From an uncultured Pseudocitrobacter sp. (lineage in GTDB: Bacteria; Pseudomonadota; Gammaproteobacteria; Enterobacterales; Enterobacteriaceae): a DNA stretch of 42,545 nucleotides. The DNA lies in NCBI GenBank assembly GCA_913778145.1, contig CAJYVI010000097.1:1-42545 (forward strand), given 5' to 3'. A program made the translations under genes and the position numbers. Below the pieces are notes generated by a model. That model was not told the DNA's origin and did no database searches. It saw nothing but the letters and a program-made list of their open reading frames with translations. Shown here piece after piece: positions 1 to 8,461 of this stretch. Positions within the stretch are counted from its first letter, which is position 1. The number at the start of each line of letters is the position of its first letter.

Positions 1-86
1 CACAGAACCCAGAGTGTGCTCCGGATAGACTAAAAGTGTTACCTATGTTCCCGGTCTGATCTGTCACCTATGTATCCGGTCATACA
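1..86. mobile_element. Putative terminal end of an insertion sequence (element continues off the left edge)
   Basis: Two near-identical 20-base motifs (TGTYACCTATGTWYCCGGTC) sit at 37-56 and 62-81, 25 bases apart, the kind of repeated terminal motif found at IS ends. Read inward from the right the sequence begins TGTATGACCGG at 86, a TG start typical of many IS ends. A frame open from base 1 stops at 31-33 (ending -SVLRID), which could be the last codons of a transposase. Directly to the right lies half of a REP palindrome, as if it had been split by insertion. The family cannot be named with confidence from so little sequence; IS481- or IS21-like is a guess. The opposite end and the target duplication are outside the window. 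Confidence 0.45.
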
Positions 87-105
87 GCAGCGCCACCGGG
101 CAAAA
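87..105. repeat. Half of a REP palindrome, truncated at the putative IS end
   Basis: The bases gcgccaccgggcaaaag match one arm and the loop of the REP elements seen elsewhere in this window (for example 39571-39591). The matching second arm is missing and is replaced by the repeated motif at 37-81. It lies downstream of nfuA, where a REP would be expected in this group. Confidence 0.5.
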
Positions 106-121
106 GGGCAGGGGGTAAAAC

Positions 122-697
122 TTAGTAGTAAGAGTGTTCGCCGCGCTGGTGTTCAGTCAGATCGCGAACCCCTTTCAGTTCCGGGAATTCAGCCAGCAGC
201 TGCTTCTCGATCCCTTCTTTCAGCGTCACGTCTACCATCGAGCAACCGTTACAGCCGCCGCCGAATTGCAGAATCGCGTAGCCTTCGTCGGTGATTTCCA
301 TCAGCGTCACGCGGCCGCCGTGGCCTGCCAGCTGCGGGTTAACCTGCGCCTGAATCATATACTCAACGCGCTCCATCAGCGGCGCATCGTCAGACACTTT
401 ACGCATTTTGGCGTTTGGCGCTTTCAGGGTCAGCTGAGAACCCAGCTGATCGGTAACAAAATCAATTTCCGCATCTTCCAGATACGGTGCGCTCAGCTCA
501 TCGACATAGGCGGTGAGTTGTTCAAATTTCAGGGCAGTGTCACTTGCTTCCACCGCATCCGGCGGGCAATAAGAAACGCCACATTCTGCGTTTGGCGTGC
601 CAGGATTGATAACAAATACGCGGATTTGTGTACCTTCTTCCTGATTTACCAGCAGTTTGGCAAAGTGCGCTTGTGCAGCATCGGAAATACGGATCAT
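122..697 (-). CDS. nfuA: Fe-S biogenesis protein NfuA
   Basis: A 191-residue protein, the same length as E. coli NfuA. The N-terminal half is a degenerate A-type (IscA/ErpA-like) scaffold domain, roughly residues 1-100, that helps recognise client apoproteins. The C-terminal half is a Nfu domain with the CxxC motif GGGCNGC, cysteines at 149 and 152, which holds a [4Fe-4S] cluster bridged in a dimer. The family delivers clusters to targets such as aconitase and lipoyl synthase, especially under oxidative stress or iron limitation. In E. coli gntT follows nfuA; here the downstream side runs within 40 bases into a putative IS end. gntX lies upstream on the same strand, 58 bases away. The identification is firm. 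Confidence 0.97.
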   Translation of the reverse strand: MIRISDAAQAHFAKLLVNQEEGTQIRVFVINPGTPNAECGVSYCPPDAVEASDTALKFEQLTAYVDELSAPYLEDAEIDFVTDQLGSQLTLKAPNAKMRKVSDDAPLMERVEYMIQAQVNPQLAGHGGRVTLMEITDEGYAILQFGGGCNGCSMVDVTLKEGIEKQLLAEFPELKGVRDLTEHQRGEHSYY

Positions 698-755
698 AGC
701 TTTGGCCTAATAGTTGACTACTTTAGTTGGTTATAATACGCCCATCAGAGGGGGT

Positions 756-1430
756 CTACAAGGTGCGACACAGGCACCATACCTGAACGCTCGCCGCGCC
801 GTTTCGCAAAAGCAGGCGGGAAATTTCGGCGACAGTGCTGCCCGTGGTGACGACATCATCCACAATCACCATATGGAGCCCCTTCACCGGTAATTCAAGC
901 CGGAAGGCATTTTTCAGGTTGCGGGCGCGTAACCTCGCGCTGAGCTGGTGCTGAGTGGCGGTTTTCCGCACGCGCTTGAGCGCGAAGGGATGCCAGGCAC
1001 AGCCAAGCCATTTCGCCAGCGCCTGACACAGCAGGTCGCTCTGATTAAACCCCCGTCGCCAGTGACGGCGTTGCCAGAGCGGCACGCTGATGAGCCGGTC
1101 TGGCCGGGGCAATCCCGATGTTTGCCGCGCCTTCAGCAGCATCAGCCGTGCCAGCATCGGGGCGAGCTCTGGTTTATCGCAGAATTTAAATTCATGAATC
1201 AAATGACTGAGCGGCGGGACATAATCATTCACCGCAATCAGTCGATTCCAGGGCGGTACTTTACGCAGACAGCGCCCGCAGACAACGTGCCCAACCGCCG
1301 CAGGAAGCCCGCATTGTGGGCAGCGCGGTTGGGCACTAAATAACGTTCGCGCGCAGCGGGAGCAGACGCCCCATCGTGAAATCGCCAGCGGCATTTGGCA
1401 TAGCCAGCACAAGCTGTGGACTGTTAGCAT
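756..1430 (-). CDS. gntX: GntX/ComF-family phosphoribosyltransferase-like protein
   Basis: 224 residues from the ATG at 1430, which has a GAGGTG ribosome-binding site just upstream. The frame is open further back to 1829, but that part overlaps bioH antisense and is not coding. The N-terminal region has four CxxC pairs (CWLC, CSRC, CPQC, CGRC), probably a zinc-binding module. The C-terminal half is a type I phosphoribosyltransferase fold with the PRPP-binding stretch VIVDDVVTTGST. The protein is homologous to ComFC, the cytoplasmic competence factor. GntX was linked to gluconate use and later to growth on DNA as carbon source in E. coli; its biochemical role is not settled. bioH diverges from it across only 37 bases. 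Its occurrence near the hofMNOPQ competence-like genes is of interest. Confidence 0.93.
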   Translation of the reverse strand: MLTVHSLCWLCQMPLAISRWGVCSRCARTLFSAQPRCPQCGLPAAVGHVVCGRCLRKVPPWNRLIAVNDYVPPLSHLIHEFKFCDKPELAPMLARLMLLKARQTSGLPRPDRLISVPLWQRRHWRRGFNQSDLLCQALAKWLGCAWHPFALKRVRKTATQHQLSARLRARNLKNAFRLELPVKGLHMVIVDDVVTTGSTVAEISRLLLRNGAASVQVWCLCRTL

Positions 1431-1467
1431 ATTGCACCTCGAAAGCCGGATGTGGGAACAATAACTG

Positions 1468-2241
1468 ATGAACAACGTTTGGTGGCAAACCAAAGGTGAA
1501 GGAGATCGCCATCTTGTGCTGCTGCACGGATGGGGGCTGAACGCGCAGGTGTGGGATTGCATAACGCCGGAACTGAGCGCGCATTTCATGCTGCATCTTG
1601 TCGACCTGCCAGGCTTTGGCCGTAGCCGCGATTTCGGCGCAATGTCGCTGGATGCGATGGCGGAGCTTGTGCTGGAACAGGCGCCTGAACAGGCGATTTG
1701 GTTGGGCTGGAGCCTCGGCGGGCTGGTGGCGAGCCAGATTGCACTGACGCACCCGCAGCGTGTCCAGGCGCTGATTACCGTTGCATCATCGCCATGTTTC
1801 TGCGCGCAGGATAACTGGGCCGGCATCAAGCCCGAGATTCTGGCGGGCTTCCAGCAACAGCTGAGCGAAGATTTTCAGCGTACCGTTGAGCGTTTTCTCG
1901 CGTTGCAAACCCTGGGCACGGAAAGCGCCAGACAGGATGCGCGTGCGCTGAAAAGTACCGTGCTTTCGCTGCCGATGCCGACCGTCGATGCGCTCAACGG
2001 CGGGCTGGAGATCCTGAAAACCGCCGATTTGCGTCAGGCATTATCCTCGCTGGAAAAACCGTTCCTGCGGCTTTATGGCCGATTGGATGGCCTGGTGCCG
2101 CGTAAAATAGTGCCCCAACTCGATGCCCTGTGGCCGCAGAGTGAATCGTACCTTTTTGCCAAAGCCGCCCATGCGCCGTTTATCTCGCATCCGGATGAAT
2201 TTTCTCAGGTTATTCGCGAGTTTGCTGACGCTAAAATTTAA
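1468..2241 (+). CDS. bioH: Pimeloyl-[acyl-carrier protein] methyl ester esterase BioH
   Basis: 257 residues with an alpha/beta-hydrolase fold. The nucleophile elbow GWSLG places the catalytic serine at residue 82; an aspartate in the GRLDGLVP segment and the histidine in KAAHAPF complete the triad, matching E. coli BioH. It cleaves the methyl ester of pimeloyl-ACP, ending the disguised fatty-acid route to the biotin precursor, and acts in the cytosol. As in E. coli it stands away from the bioABFCD operon, next to and divergent from gntX. With 37 bases between the two starts, its promoter must overlap the 5' end of gntX. The identification is firm. Confidence 0.96.
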   Translation: MNNVWWQTKGEGDRHLVLLHGWGLNAQVWDCITPELSAHFMLHLVDLPGFGRSRDFGAMSLDAMAELVLEQAPEQAIWLGWSLGGLVASQIALTHPQRVQALITVASSPCFCAQDNWAGIKPEILAGFQQQLSEDFQRTVERFLALQTLGTESARQDARALKSTVLSLPMPTVDALNGGLEILKTADLRQALSSLEKPFLRLYGRLDGLVPRKIVPQLDALWPQSESYLFAKAAHAPFISHPDEFSQVIREFADAKI

Positions 2242-2302
2242 TTTTTGCGTCCACATGGAAAAAGTTTCGAAGCGGAATAATACTTATCCTGCCGGTACGC
2301 TT

Positions 2303-2324
2303 AGAGCCTATCCCATTAGGCTCT
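2303..2324. repeat. Perfect 8-bp inverted repeat with 6-base loop
   Basis: AGAGCCTA at 2303-2310 pairs exactly with TAGGCTCT at 2317-2324 around TCCCAT. It is 62 bases past the bioH stop and just upstream of the -35-like hexamer of the next gene. It has no T-run, so it may be a weak terminator for bioH or an operator for the DUF1471 gene. Confidence 0.5.
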
Positions 2325-2331
2325 TACTGCG

Positions 2332-2359
2332 TTGATAGCCGTTGCGTACCGTATATAAA
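2332..2359 (+). promoter_or_regulatory. Probable sigma-70 promoter of the DUF1471 gene
   Basis: A -35-like TTGATA (2332-2337) and a -10-like TATAAA (2354-2359) are separated by 16 bases, followed by an AGGGATAACGTT leader that puts a Shine-Dalgarno in front of the ATG at 2386. Predicted from sequence only. Confidence 0.5.
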
Positions 2360-2385
2360 ACAAAAACTTATATAGGGATAACGTT

Positions 2386-2655
2386 ATGAAACTTGTTACA
2401 GGTATTGTCGCGACTCTGGTTATGGGCTCGCTCTCTTTTGGTGCGCTGGCGGCGAAAGAGATTCAGAAAGAAGACGTCGCGAAGATGAATCTCACCAAAA
2501 TTGGTGAAATCACCACTTCGCGCACTACTTCGCCGATGGATGCGAAGCGCGATTTGTCGAAAAAAGCGGATGAGCTGGGCGGGAAGTACTATGTGATTAT
2601 TGCCGGTTCAAAGAATGAGAAAACCGTGCACGGTAATGCAGACGTTTATAAGTGA
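2386..2655 (+). CDS. Small secreted YdgH/BhsA/McbA-like (DUF1471) protein
   Basis: 89 residues with an N-terminal signal peptide (basic MK, hydrophobic core, cleavage likely after ALA near residue 22), giving a mature protein of about 67 residues. The remainder, with the IGEITTSRTTSPMDAKRDLSKKADELGG pattern split by short turns and ending in a GNADVYK strand, has the layout of the DUF1471 fold found in BhsA, McbA, YhcN and YdgH. Those proteins are periplasmic or outer-membrane associated and are often induced by stress or in biofilm; the function here is unknown. It stands alone with its own promoter between bioH and feoC, where E. coli K-12 carries yhgA instead. It converges on the feo operon. 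I cannot assign a specific gene name. Confidence 0.88.
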   Translation: MKLVTGIVATLVMGSLSFGALAAKEIQKEDVAKMNLTKIGEITTSRTTSPMDAKRDLSKKADELGGKYYVIIAGSKNEKTVHGNADVYK

Positions 2656-2659
2656 TTAA

Positions 2660-2683
2660 AAAAGCGGGTCTTCGGACCCGCTT
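2660..2683 (-). terminator. Rho-independent terminator for feoABC, at the end of the DUF1471 gene
   Basis: AAGCGGGTC (2662-2670), loop TTCG, GACCCGCTT (2675-2683). Read on the minus strand the stem is followed by TTTTTTAATC, a good T-run, so it should stop feo transcripts. On the plus strand the T-run is missing, so it would work only weakly for the DUF1471 gene. Confidence 0.75.
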
Positions 2684-2705
2684 GAGACTGATGACGAACG
2701 CAATA

Positions 2706-2807
<102 letters not shown>

Positions 2808-2827
2808 GAACAAAGCGCACTTTGTTA

Positions 2828-3064
2828 TCAGCACAGCACCCACCATTCGCTCAGGCAGGCGCGCCCCTCCGGGCACTGCTTACAGCTTCCTGACAGACAA
2901 CCATCCGCGTCTTCCTGCACGCGACGCACTTTGCCCATCGCTTCAAGCCGCTCAAGCATGGCATCGATCATCGGCTGCGGCGTGTGTAACTGCGCGCTGA
3001 GCTGTGATGCGCCCATGCGTCCTTGCAGTGCCAGCATATCGCGAACCTCAATTAACGATGCCAT
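2828..3064 (-). CDS. feoC: FeoC, small winged-helix [Fe-S]-dependent partner of FeoB
   Basis: 78 residues from the ATG at 3064, the same length as E. coli FeoC. A GTG codon directly in front (3067) keeps the frame open but falls within the ribosome-binding region AAGGAGAGGTG, so the ATG is preferred. The N-terminal part has a winged-helix pattern ([20 protein letters not shown]). The C-terminal part has four cysteines in the order CxxxxCxxCxxxxxC, the site of an oxygen-sensitive Fe-S cluster described for enterobacterial FeoC. It is thought to protect FeoB from proteolysis or act as a regulator. The feoB stop codon (3074) lies within the feoC ribosome-binding region, so the two are probably translationally coupled. 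Confidence 0.94.
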   Translation of the reverse strand: MASLIEVRDMLALQGRMGASQLSAQLHTPQPMIDAMLERLEAMGKVRRVQEDADGCLSGSCKQCPEGRACLSEWWVLC

Positions 3065-3073
3065 CACCTCTCC

Positions 3074-5386
3074 TTAGTGGCAGCTGCCAGACGTTTCGTG
3101 AGCGTGAACGGTTTTGCGCGTCGCCAGCAGATTCACATCCACGCGGCTGCGTGCCCGGCGCAGCGCGCCAATCACCACCACGTTAAACAGAACCACCGCC
3201 AGAATGCACACCAGGCTGTACTGCGGATGCTGTTTAAAGCTGGTGACCTGATAGAACAGCGTCGACAGCGAGTAAGCGATGTTCAGCCCCCACAGCACCG
3301 AGAAGCCCATCCAGCCGCGGCTGGACTCACGGGCAATCGCACCCATCACGGAGATGCACGGAATGTAGAGTAGAACGAAAATCAGGTAGCTGTAGGCCGC
3401 CGCCGCGCTGCCGAATTTGCTGCTCATCACGCCCATCGCGCCGGTCGCCATTTCCCCGTCGCCTTTACTGGCTTCGATTGGGTTCGCCAGCACGCTCAGG
3501 CTGAAGGTGTCTTTCAGGCTCTGCCAGGTTTCATCGGCTGCGCTCAGCAGTTCATCGGTCAGGCTAAAGGTGGCCGGGTCGAACTCTTCTTCCTGGATAT
3601 TTTCGGCGGTGTAGAGCGTGTTCAGCGTACCGACCACCACTTCTTTGGCCATCGCCCCGGTAAACAGGCCAACCGCGGCCTGCCAGTTGTCTTCATGCAC
3701 GCCAATTGGTTTCAGCAGCGGCGTAAGCTGACGACTGACAGAGGCGAGGGCGGAGTCGTTGATGTTATCGACCGCCTGGCCGCTCAGCGAGAAGCTGTTC
3801 AGCGCGCTCAGGAAAATACTGACGATAACGATAACTTTACCCGCGCGAACCACAAAGCCTTTCAGGCGTTGCCAGGTCTGGATCAACAGGCTTTTCACAT
3901 GCGGAACATGGTAAACCGGCAGCTCCATCACAAACGGTGACGCTTCGCCGCGCATGATGGTGTATTTGAGCATCAAACCGGTAAGAATCGCCATCACGAT
4001 GCCCAGCACGTAAAGCGAGAAGACCGCCAGCGCGCCCTGTTGACCAAAGAAGGCCGCCGCGAAGACGGCGAAGATCGCCAGGCGTGCGCCACAGGACATA
4101 AACGGCGCCATCATGATGGTCATCAGACGCTCACGCGGTGCGTCCAGCGTACGTGCGCCCATCACCGACGGTACGTTACAGCCGAAACCGACGATCAGCG
4201 GCACAAAGGATTTACCCGGCAGGCCGAGCGACTGCATCAGACGGTCCATAACAAACGCCGCACGCGCCATGTAGCCGGAGTCCTCAAGGAAGGAGAGGAA
4301 CAGGTACATCATGCCGATTTGCGGTACCAGCGGCAGCACGGTGTTGATCCCGCCTCCAATCCCCTGGGCGAGGAAAATCGTCAGCCATTCCGGGAAGTGC
4401 AGTGTTGCGCCAACCCACTGAATGCCATGAATAAAGATAGCGACCGAGCCGCCGTCGAAAATAGGCTGCAATGCGCCGCCGATGTTAATCGCCAGCAGGA
4501 ACATCAGGTACATGACAAACAGGAAGATCGGCAGCCCCAGCACGCGGTTGAGTACGATTTTATCCACGGCAGCGGTGAAGCGGCTTGGCTCGGCGGTGAG
4601 CGTGTTACTGACGCTATCGCAAATGGCCGAGATGCTCTGATAACGCGCATCGGCGATATGCAGCGCCGGGTCGTCCAGTTCGTCGCTCAGGTTAGCCAGC
4701 GCGATAGTGAGTTTGTCCGCCGCATCGCCTGCGTAGGCGCGGCTGTAGATGTCGCCTTCCAGCATCTGCATGCCGAGCCAGTGGCGCTGTTTCTCCGGAA
4801 TCGCTTCCGGCATCGTGCGCGCCAGATTCTCTGCTTCACGCAGCAGTGGTGCGGCGTAGTGCACCAGCTCGATGTTGTCGTTGCTTTGATAGCGGTCGAC
4901 CGCCAGTTTCAGCGCATCAATCCCCCGGCCACGCGTGGAAACCAGCGGAACCACCGGGCAACCCAGGCGTGCAGAGAGGGCGTCGATATCAATGCGGATG
5001 TGCTGTTTTTCCGCGATATCGAGCATGTTGAGCGCCACGATGCAGGGAATGCCCAGCTCAAGCAGTTGCAGCGTCAGGTAGAGATTGCGCTCAAGGTTAG
5101 AGGCATCGACGACGTTAATCAGAAGGTCGGCGTCGCCGCTCAAAATATAGTGGCAGGCGATTTGCTCATCGAGCGAGGTCTGCGAGGAGATGGTGGTCAG
5201 GGAGTAAGTCCCTGGCAGATCGACCAGCGTGACGCTGTGGTCGGTCGTTGAAAACGTCCCTTCTTTACGCTCGACCGTCACCCCGGACCAGTTCCCTACG
5301 CGCTGACGTGCGCCGGTTAATTGGTTAAATAACGTTGTTTTACCGGAATTAGGGTTACCAATTAAGCCAATGGTAAGTTTTTTCAT
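3074..5386 (-). CDS. feoB: Ferrous iron transporter FeoB
   Basis: 770 residues, close to the 773 of E. coli. The N-terminal cytoplasmic GTPase domain shows G1 GNPNSGKT (10-17), G3 DLPG (56-59) and G4 NMLD (120-123), followed by a helical spacer. The C-terminal two thirds is a polytopic membrane domain with two Gate repeats; the segments around VPLIVGFGCNVPS and ALAVFSLYVLG are typical. It carries Fe(II) across the inner membrane, mainly in anaerobic or microaerobic conditions. feoA precedes it by 31 bases and feoC follows by 9, giving the usual feoABC operon. The identification is firm. Confidence 0.98.
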   Translation of the reverse strand: MKKLTIGLIGNPNSGKTTLFNQLTGARQRVGNWSGVTVERKEGTFSTTDHSVTLVDLPGTYSLTTISSQTSLDEQIACHYILSGDADLLINVVDASNLERNLYLTLQLLELGIPCIVALNMLDIAEKQHIRIDIDALSARLGCPVVPLVSTRGRGIDALKLAVDRYQSNDNIELVHYAAPLLREAENLARTMPEAIPEKQRHWLGMQMLEGDIYSRAYAGDAADKLTIALANLSDELDDPALHIADARYQSISAICDSVSNTLTAEPSRFTAAVDKIVLNRVLGLPIFLFVMYLMFLLAINIGGALQPIFDGGSVAIFIHGIQWVGATLHFPEWLTIFLAQGIGGGINTVLPLVPQIGMMYLFLSFLEDSGYMARAAFVMDRLMQSLGLPGKSFVPLIVGFGCNVPSVMGARTLDAPRERLMTIMMAPFMSCGARLAIFAVFAAAFFGQQGALAVFSLYVLGIVMAILTGLMLKYTIMRGEASPFVMELPVYHVPHVKSLLIQTWQRLKGFVVRAGKVIVIVSIFLSALNSFSLSGQAVDNINDSALASVSRQLTPLLKPIGVHEDNWQAAVGLFTGAMAKEVVVGTLNTLYTAENIQEEEFDPATFSLTDELLSAADETWQSLKDTFSLSVLANPIEASKGDGEMATGAMGVMSSKFGSAAAAYSYLIFVLLYIPCISVMGAIARESSRGWMGFSVLWGLNIAYSLSTLFYQVTSFKQHPQYSLVCILAVVLFNVVVIGALRRARSRVDVNLLATRKTVHAHETSGSCH

Positions 5387-5417
5387 TTTTTGTGAACTCT
5401 TTAACAGCTAAACCGGA

Positions 5418-5645
5418 TTAACGGGAAACAGATTCGAGATCGAGAAATTCCAAATCTTTTTTGCGTAGGACTAAACTGACTCGACGCGTTTCAATATGGA
5501 TGGGATCGCCTAATGGCGCGACACGCACAACCTGGAAAGAGGAGCCGGGCAGCATGCCGAGCGACAGCAGTTTCTGACGCCAGGCCGGGCTGATTTCACG
5601 GGAGAAGCCAGTAATTTTCCACGCACTATCAGGAGTAAATTGCAT
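5418..5645 (-). CDS. feoA: FeoA, SH3-like ferrous iron transport accessory protein
   Basis: 75 residues, equal to E. coli FeoA. It has a small beta-barrel (SH3-like) fold; the conserved [23 protein letters not shown] stretch is interrupted by turns as in the family. It is cytoplasmic and believed to interact with the G domain of FeoB or the FeoBC complex. It is the first gene of feoABC. A 379-base upstream region holds a Fur-like box about 100 bases before the start and an FNR-like site further out, matching iron- and oxygen-controlled expression. Confidence 0.97.
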   Translation of the reverse strand: MQFTPDSAWKITGFSREISPAWRQKLLSLGMLPGSSFQVVRVAPLGDPIHIETRRVSLVLRKKDLEFLDLESVSR

Positions 5646-5746
5646 AGGGCCTACTTATTTCATCGCGAGTCACTGTCGCGCGGGTTCACAGAAACGAACG
5701 GAAAGGCGCGCGAACAGGAGAGAGGTTAATTAATCTACAATACGAT

Positions 5747-5765
5747 GATAATGAGAATGGTTTGT
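5747..5765 (-). promoter_or_regulatory. Fur-box-like site upstream of feoA
   Basis: The bases gataatgagaatggtttgt match most of the Fur consensus (GATAATGATAATCATTATC), with two clean GATAAT/GAGAAT hexamers. The site lies about 100 bases upstream of the feoA start, consistent with the known Fur repression of feo. Confidence 0.65.
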
Positions 5766-5822
5766 ATCTTCAATAGATAAAATGTGACCGGATGTTCTTT
5801 CTGAGAATAAAGTGGCGCAAAG

Positions 5823-5836
5823 TTGATTTGGCTCAA
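5823..5836 (-). promoter_or_regulatory. FNR-box-like site upstream of feoA
   Basis: TTGATTTGGCTCAA agrees with the FNR consensus TTGATnnnnATCAA at 9 of 10 fixed positions. FNR activation of feo under anaerobiosis is established in E. coli. It lies about 180 bases before the feoA start codon. Confidence 0.6.
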
Positions 5837-5931
5837 AACAATTCGGGTAAACCGTATGTTTGTTTATTTCGACGAATGTTAATGCGGTGATAATAATGCT
5901 AAATATAAAAACAATTAATATATTTCCGAAA

Positions 5932-5958
5932 TAAAAAGCCCGATAACGTTTATCGGGC
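5932..5958 (-). terminator. Rho-independent terminator after yhgF
   Basis: GCCCGATAA (5938-5946), loop CGT, TTATCGGGC (5950-5958). On the minus strand the stem is followed by TTTTTAT. It lies about 70 bases beyond the yhgF stop with a single REP in between. Confidence 0.85.
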
Positions 5959-5976
5959 CCACAGACGTTTTATATT

Positions 5977-6009
5977 TTGTAGGCCGGGTAAGCGCAGCGC
6001 CCCCGGCAA
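5977..6009. repeat. Single REP element downstream of yhgF
   Basis: A palindromic unit beginning TTGTAGGCCGGGTAAGCGC and ending CCCCCGGCAA, 15 bases beyond the yhgF stop codon. Confidence 0.88.
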
Positions 6010-6024
6010 CACAAACCGCACGCG

Positions 6025-8358
6025 TTAGCGTTTTTTCCCCATCGCCGCCGCCAGCGCATCCATCATCGCGCTGTTACCCGCGGGCTGCGCATCGCGACCG
6101 CGTGGTTTCGCTGCTTTGGCTGCCGGGCGATTGCCCTGGTTGCGTTCATTGCTGCTACCGCCGCGACGGGCGTTGGTTTCACCCGGCTGCTCGTCCAGAC
6201 GCATGGTCAATGCAATACGTTTACGCGGCAGATCCACTTCCAGCACTTTCACTTTCACGATATCGCCGGCTTTCACCACCGTGTGTGGGTCTTCCACAAA
6301 CTTATCCGCCAGCGACGAGATGTGAACCAGGCCATCCTGATGCACGCCGATATCCACAAACGCACCAAAGTTGGTGACGTTGGTGACCGCGCCTTCCAGA
6401 ATCATTCCCGGCAGCAGGTCGTTCATGGTCTCAACGCCATCGGCGAACTTCGCGGTTTTAAACTCAGGGCGCGGGTCACGGCCCGGTTTTTCCAGCTCTT
6501 TAATGATATCGGTGACGGTCGGCACGCCGAAGCGCTCGTCGGTGAATTCAGAGGCTTTCAGGTTACGCAGCTCGCTGCTGTTGCCCATCAGGTCTTTCAG
6601 CGCCTGCTGAGTCCGCGCCAGGATACGCTCGACCACTGGATACGCTTCCGGGTGCACCGTAGAGGCATCCAATGGGTTGTCGCCGTGGTTAATACGCAGG
6701 AAGCCCGCGCACTGTTCAAAGGCTTTTGGCCCCAAACGGCTGACTTTCAGCAGTTGCTGACGGTTCTGGAACTGACCGTTCTCATCGCGCCAGCTGACAA
6801 TATTCTGCGCCATCATGCGTGTCAGACCCGCCACGCGAGTTAGCAGCGGAACGGAAGCAGTATTCAGGTCTACGCCGACGGCGTTTACGCAGTCTTCCAC
6901 TACCGCATCCAGCTTACGCGCCAGCGAGGTCTGGCTGACGTCGTGCTGATACTGGCCGACGCCGATGGATTTCGGGTCGATTTTCACCAGCTCGGCGAGT
7001 GGGTCCTGCAAACGGCGGGCGATAGAGACCGCCCCGCGCAGGGAAACGTCGAGGTCCGGGAATTCCTGTGCCGCCAGTTCAGACGCCGAGTAAACGGATG
7101 CCCCCGCTTCGCTGACGATCACTTTCTGCGCCGTCACTTTCGGGAACTGTTTCTGTACGTCGAGGAAGAAACGTTCCGTTTCGCGCGAGGCCGTACCGTT
7201 ACCGATAGCGACCAGCTCAACGTTATGTTTCTCGCACAGCGCCGCAACCGCAACGGCTGCTTTCGCCGCCTGACCGGTATGCGGGTAGATGGTGTCGGTA
7301 GCCACCAGTTTGCCGGTCGCGTCGACCACGGCCACTTTCACGCCGGTGCGTAGGCCCGGATCGAGGCCCATCGTCGCGCGCAGGCCAGCAGGAGCGGCCA
7401 TCAGCAGATCGTGCAGGTTACGGGCGAAGACGTTAATTGCTTCGTCTTCCGCACGTTCGCGCACGGTGCCCATCAGTTCGGTTTCCAGGTGCATCAACAC
7501 TTTGATGCGCCACGTCCAGCTCACCACGCCTTTGCGCCAGCTATCCGCCGGGGCGTTGTTCAGGTGCAGGCCAAGGTGGTCGATAATAATCTGTTCGCCG
7601 TGGCTCTCTTTCGGCGGCTCGTCGAACTGCGGGTCGGCATTAAGCGACAGTTGCAGGATGCCTTCGTTGCGGCCACGGAACATCGCCAGCGCGCGGTGAG
7701 ACGGCACGGTAGAAATCGGTTCGTGATGGTCGAAGTAGTCGCGGAATTTCGCGCCTTCTTCCTCTTTGCCTGCCACCACGGTCGCCACGATGTGGGCGTT
7801 TTTCCACAGATAATCACGCACTTTCGCCAGCAGGCCCGCGTCTTCAGCAAAACGCTCCATCAGGATATAGCGTGCGCCATCCAGCGCGGCTTTGGTATCC
7901 GCCACGCCTTTGTCGGCATCGATAAATTTGGCGGCTTCCGTTTCCGGGTCATGCGACGGTTCGTTCCACAGCAGCTCAGCCAGCGGTTCCAGCCCGGCTT
8001 CAATGGCGATTTGCCCGCGCGTGCGACGTTTTTGTTTATACGGAAGGTAAAGATCTTCAAGCTCGGTTTTACTGAGGGTGCCGTTGATGGCTTTTTCCAG
8101 CGACTCGGTGAGTTTCCCCTGTTCGCTGATGGACTTAAGAATGGTCTGGCGACGATCTTCCAGTTCACGCAAATAGCCCAGTCGGGATTCCAGATTACGC
8201 AGCTGCGTGTCATCCAGACCGCCGGTGACTTCCTTACGATAACGTGCAATAAACGGCACGGTATTCCCATCATCAAGCAGGCGAACGGCGGCTTCCACCT
8301 GTTCTGCGCGTGCCTGAAGTTCACCCGCAATAATGCGGCAGAGCGAATCATTCATCAT
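6025..8358 (-). CDS. yhgF: Tex-family S1 RNA-binding protein YhgF
   Basis: 777 residues (773 in E. coli). The order is an N-terminal helical Tex domain, a YqgF/RNase H-like fold beginning at [18 protein letters not shown] near residue 330, helix-hairpin-helix segments ([27 protein letters not shown]), and a C-terminal S1 domain ([21 protein letters not shown], about 650-720). A basic low-complexity tail ends in AAAMGKKR. Tex proteins bind nucleic acids and RNA polymerase and affect transcription and toxin gene expression; the precise role of YhgF is not settled. It follows greB after 103 bases on the same strand, so the two transcription-related genes may share a transcript. The first two codons are both ATG; the upstream one is used by analogy with E. 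coli. Confidence 0.96.
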   Translation of the reverse strand: MMNDSLCRIIAGELQARAEQVEAAVRLLDDGNTVPFIARYRKEVTGGLDDTQLRNLESRLGYLRELEDRRQTILKSISEQGKLTESLEKAINGTLSKTELEDLYLPYKQKRRTRGQIAIEAGLEPLAELLWNEPSHDPETEAAKFIDADKGVADTKAALDGARYILMERFAEDAGLLAKVRDYLWKNAHIVATVVAGKEEEGAKFRDYFDHHEPISTVPSHRALAMFRGRNEGILQLSLNADPQFDEPPKESHGEQIIIDHLGLHLNNAPADSWRKGVVSWTWRIKVLMHLETELMGTVRERAEDEAINVFARNLHDLLMAAPAGLRATMGLDPGLRTGVKVAVVDATGKLVATDTIYPHTGQAAKAAVAVAALCEKHNVELVAIGNGTASRETERFFLDVQKQFPKVTAQKVIVSEAGASVYSASELAAQEFPDLDVSLRGAVSIARRLQDPLAELVKIDPKSIGVGQYQHDVSQTSLARKLDAVVEDCVNAVGVDLNTASVPLLTRVAGLTRMMAQNIVSWRDENGQFQNRQQLLKVSRLGPKAFEQCAGFLRINHGDNPLDASTVHPEAYPVVERILARTQQALKDLMGNSSELRNLKASEFTDERFGVPTVTDIIKELEKPGRDPRPEFKTAKFADGVETMNDLLPGMILEGAVTNVTNFGAFVDIGVHQDGLVHISSLADKFVEDPHTVVKAGDIVKVKVLEVDLPRKRIALTMRLDEQPGETNARRGGSSNERNQGNRPAAKAAKPRGRDAQPAGNSAMMDALAAAMGKKR

Positions 8359-8461
8359 GGTGTTGTCATCTGTTGGGTCGAAAAAATCAGGGGATAGTTA
8401 TACGGATTGACCGGCAAAAATGCCAGTCGCGACCGTATTGTCTCGGATTGTTCCAGGCGCG

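Noticed and set aside
1431..1829. N-terminal extension of gntX to 357 residues
   Set aside because: It lies fully antisense to bioH, is rich in Arg/Ser/Cys as shadow frames are, and has no family match; the ATG at 1430 with its ribosome-binding site gives the usual length.
4040..5251. 403-codon open frame on the plus strand opposite feoB
   Set aside because: It is the complementary frame of a GC-rich coding region; the composition (His, Arg and Gln rich) and absence of any recognisable motif mark it as a shadow of feoB.
7411..8397. 328-codon open frame on the plus strand opposite yhgF
   Set aside because: Shadow of yhgF with no start signal of its own and no family resemblance.
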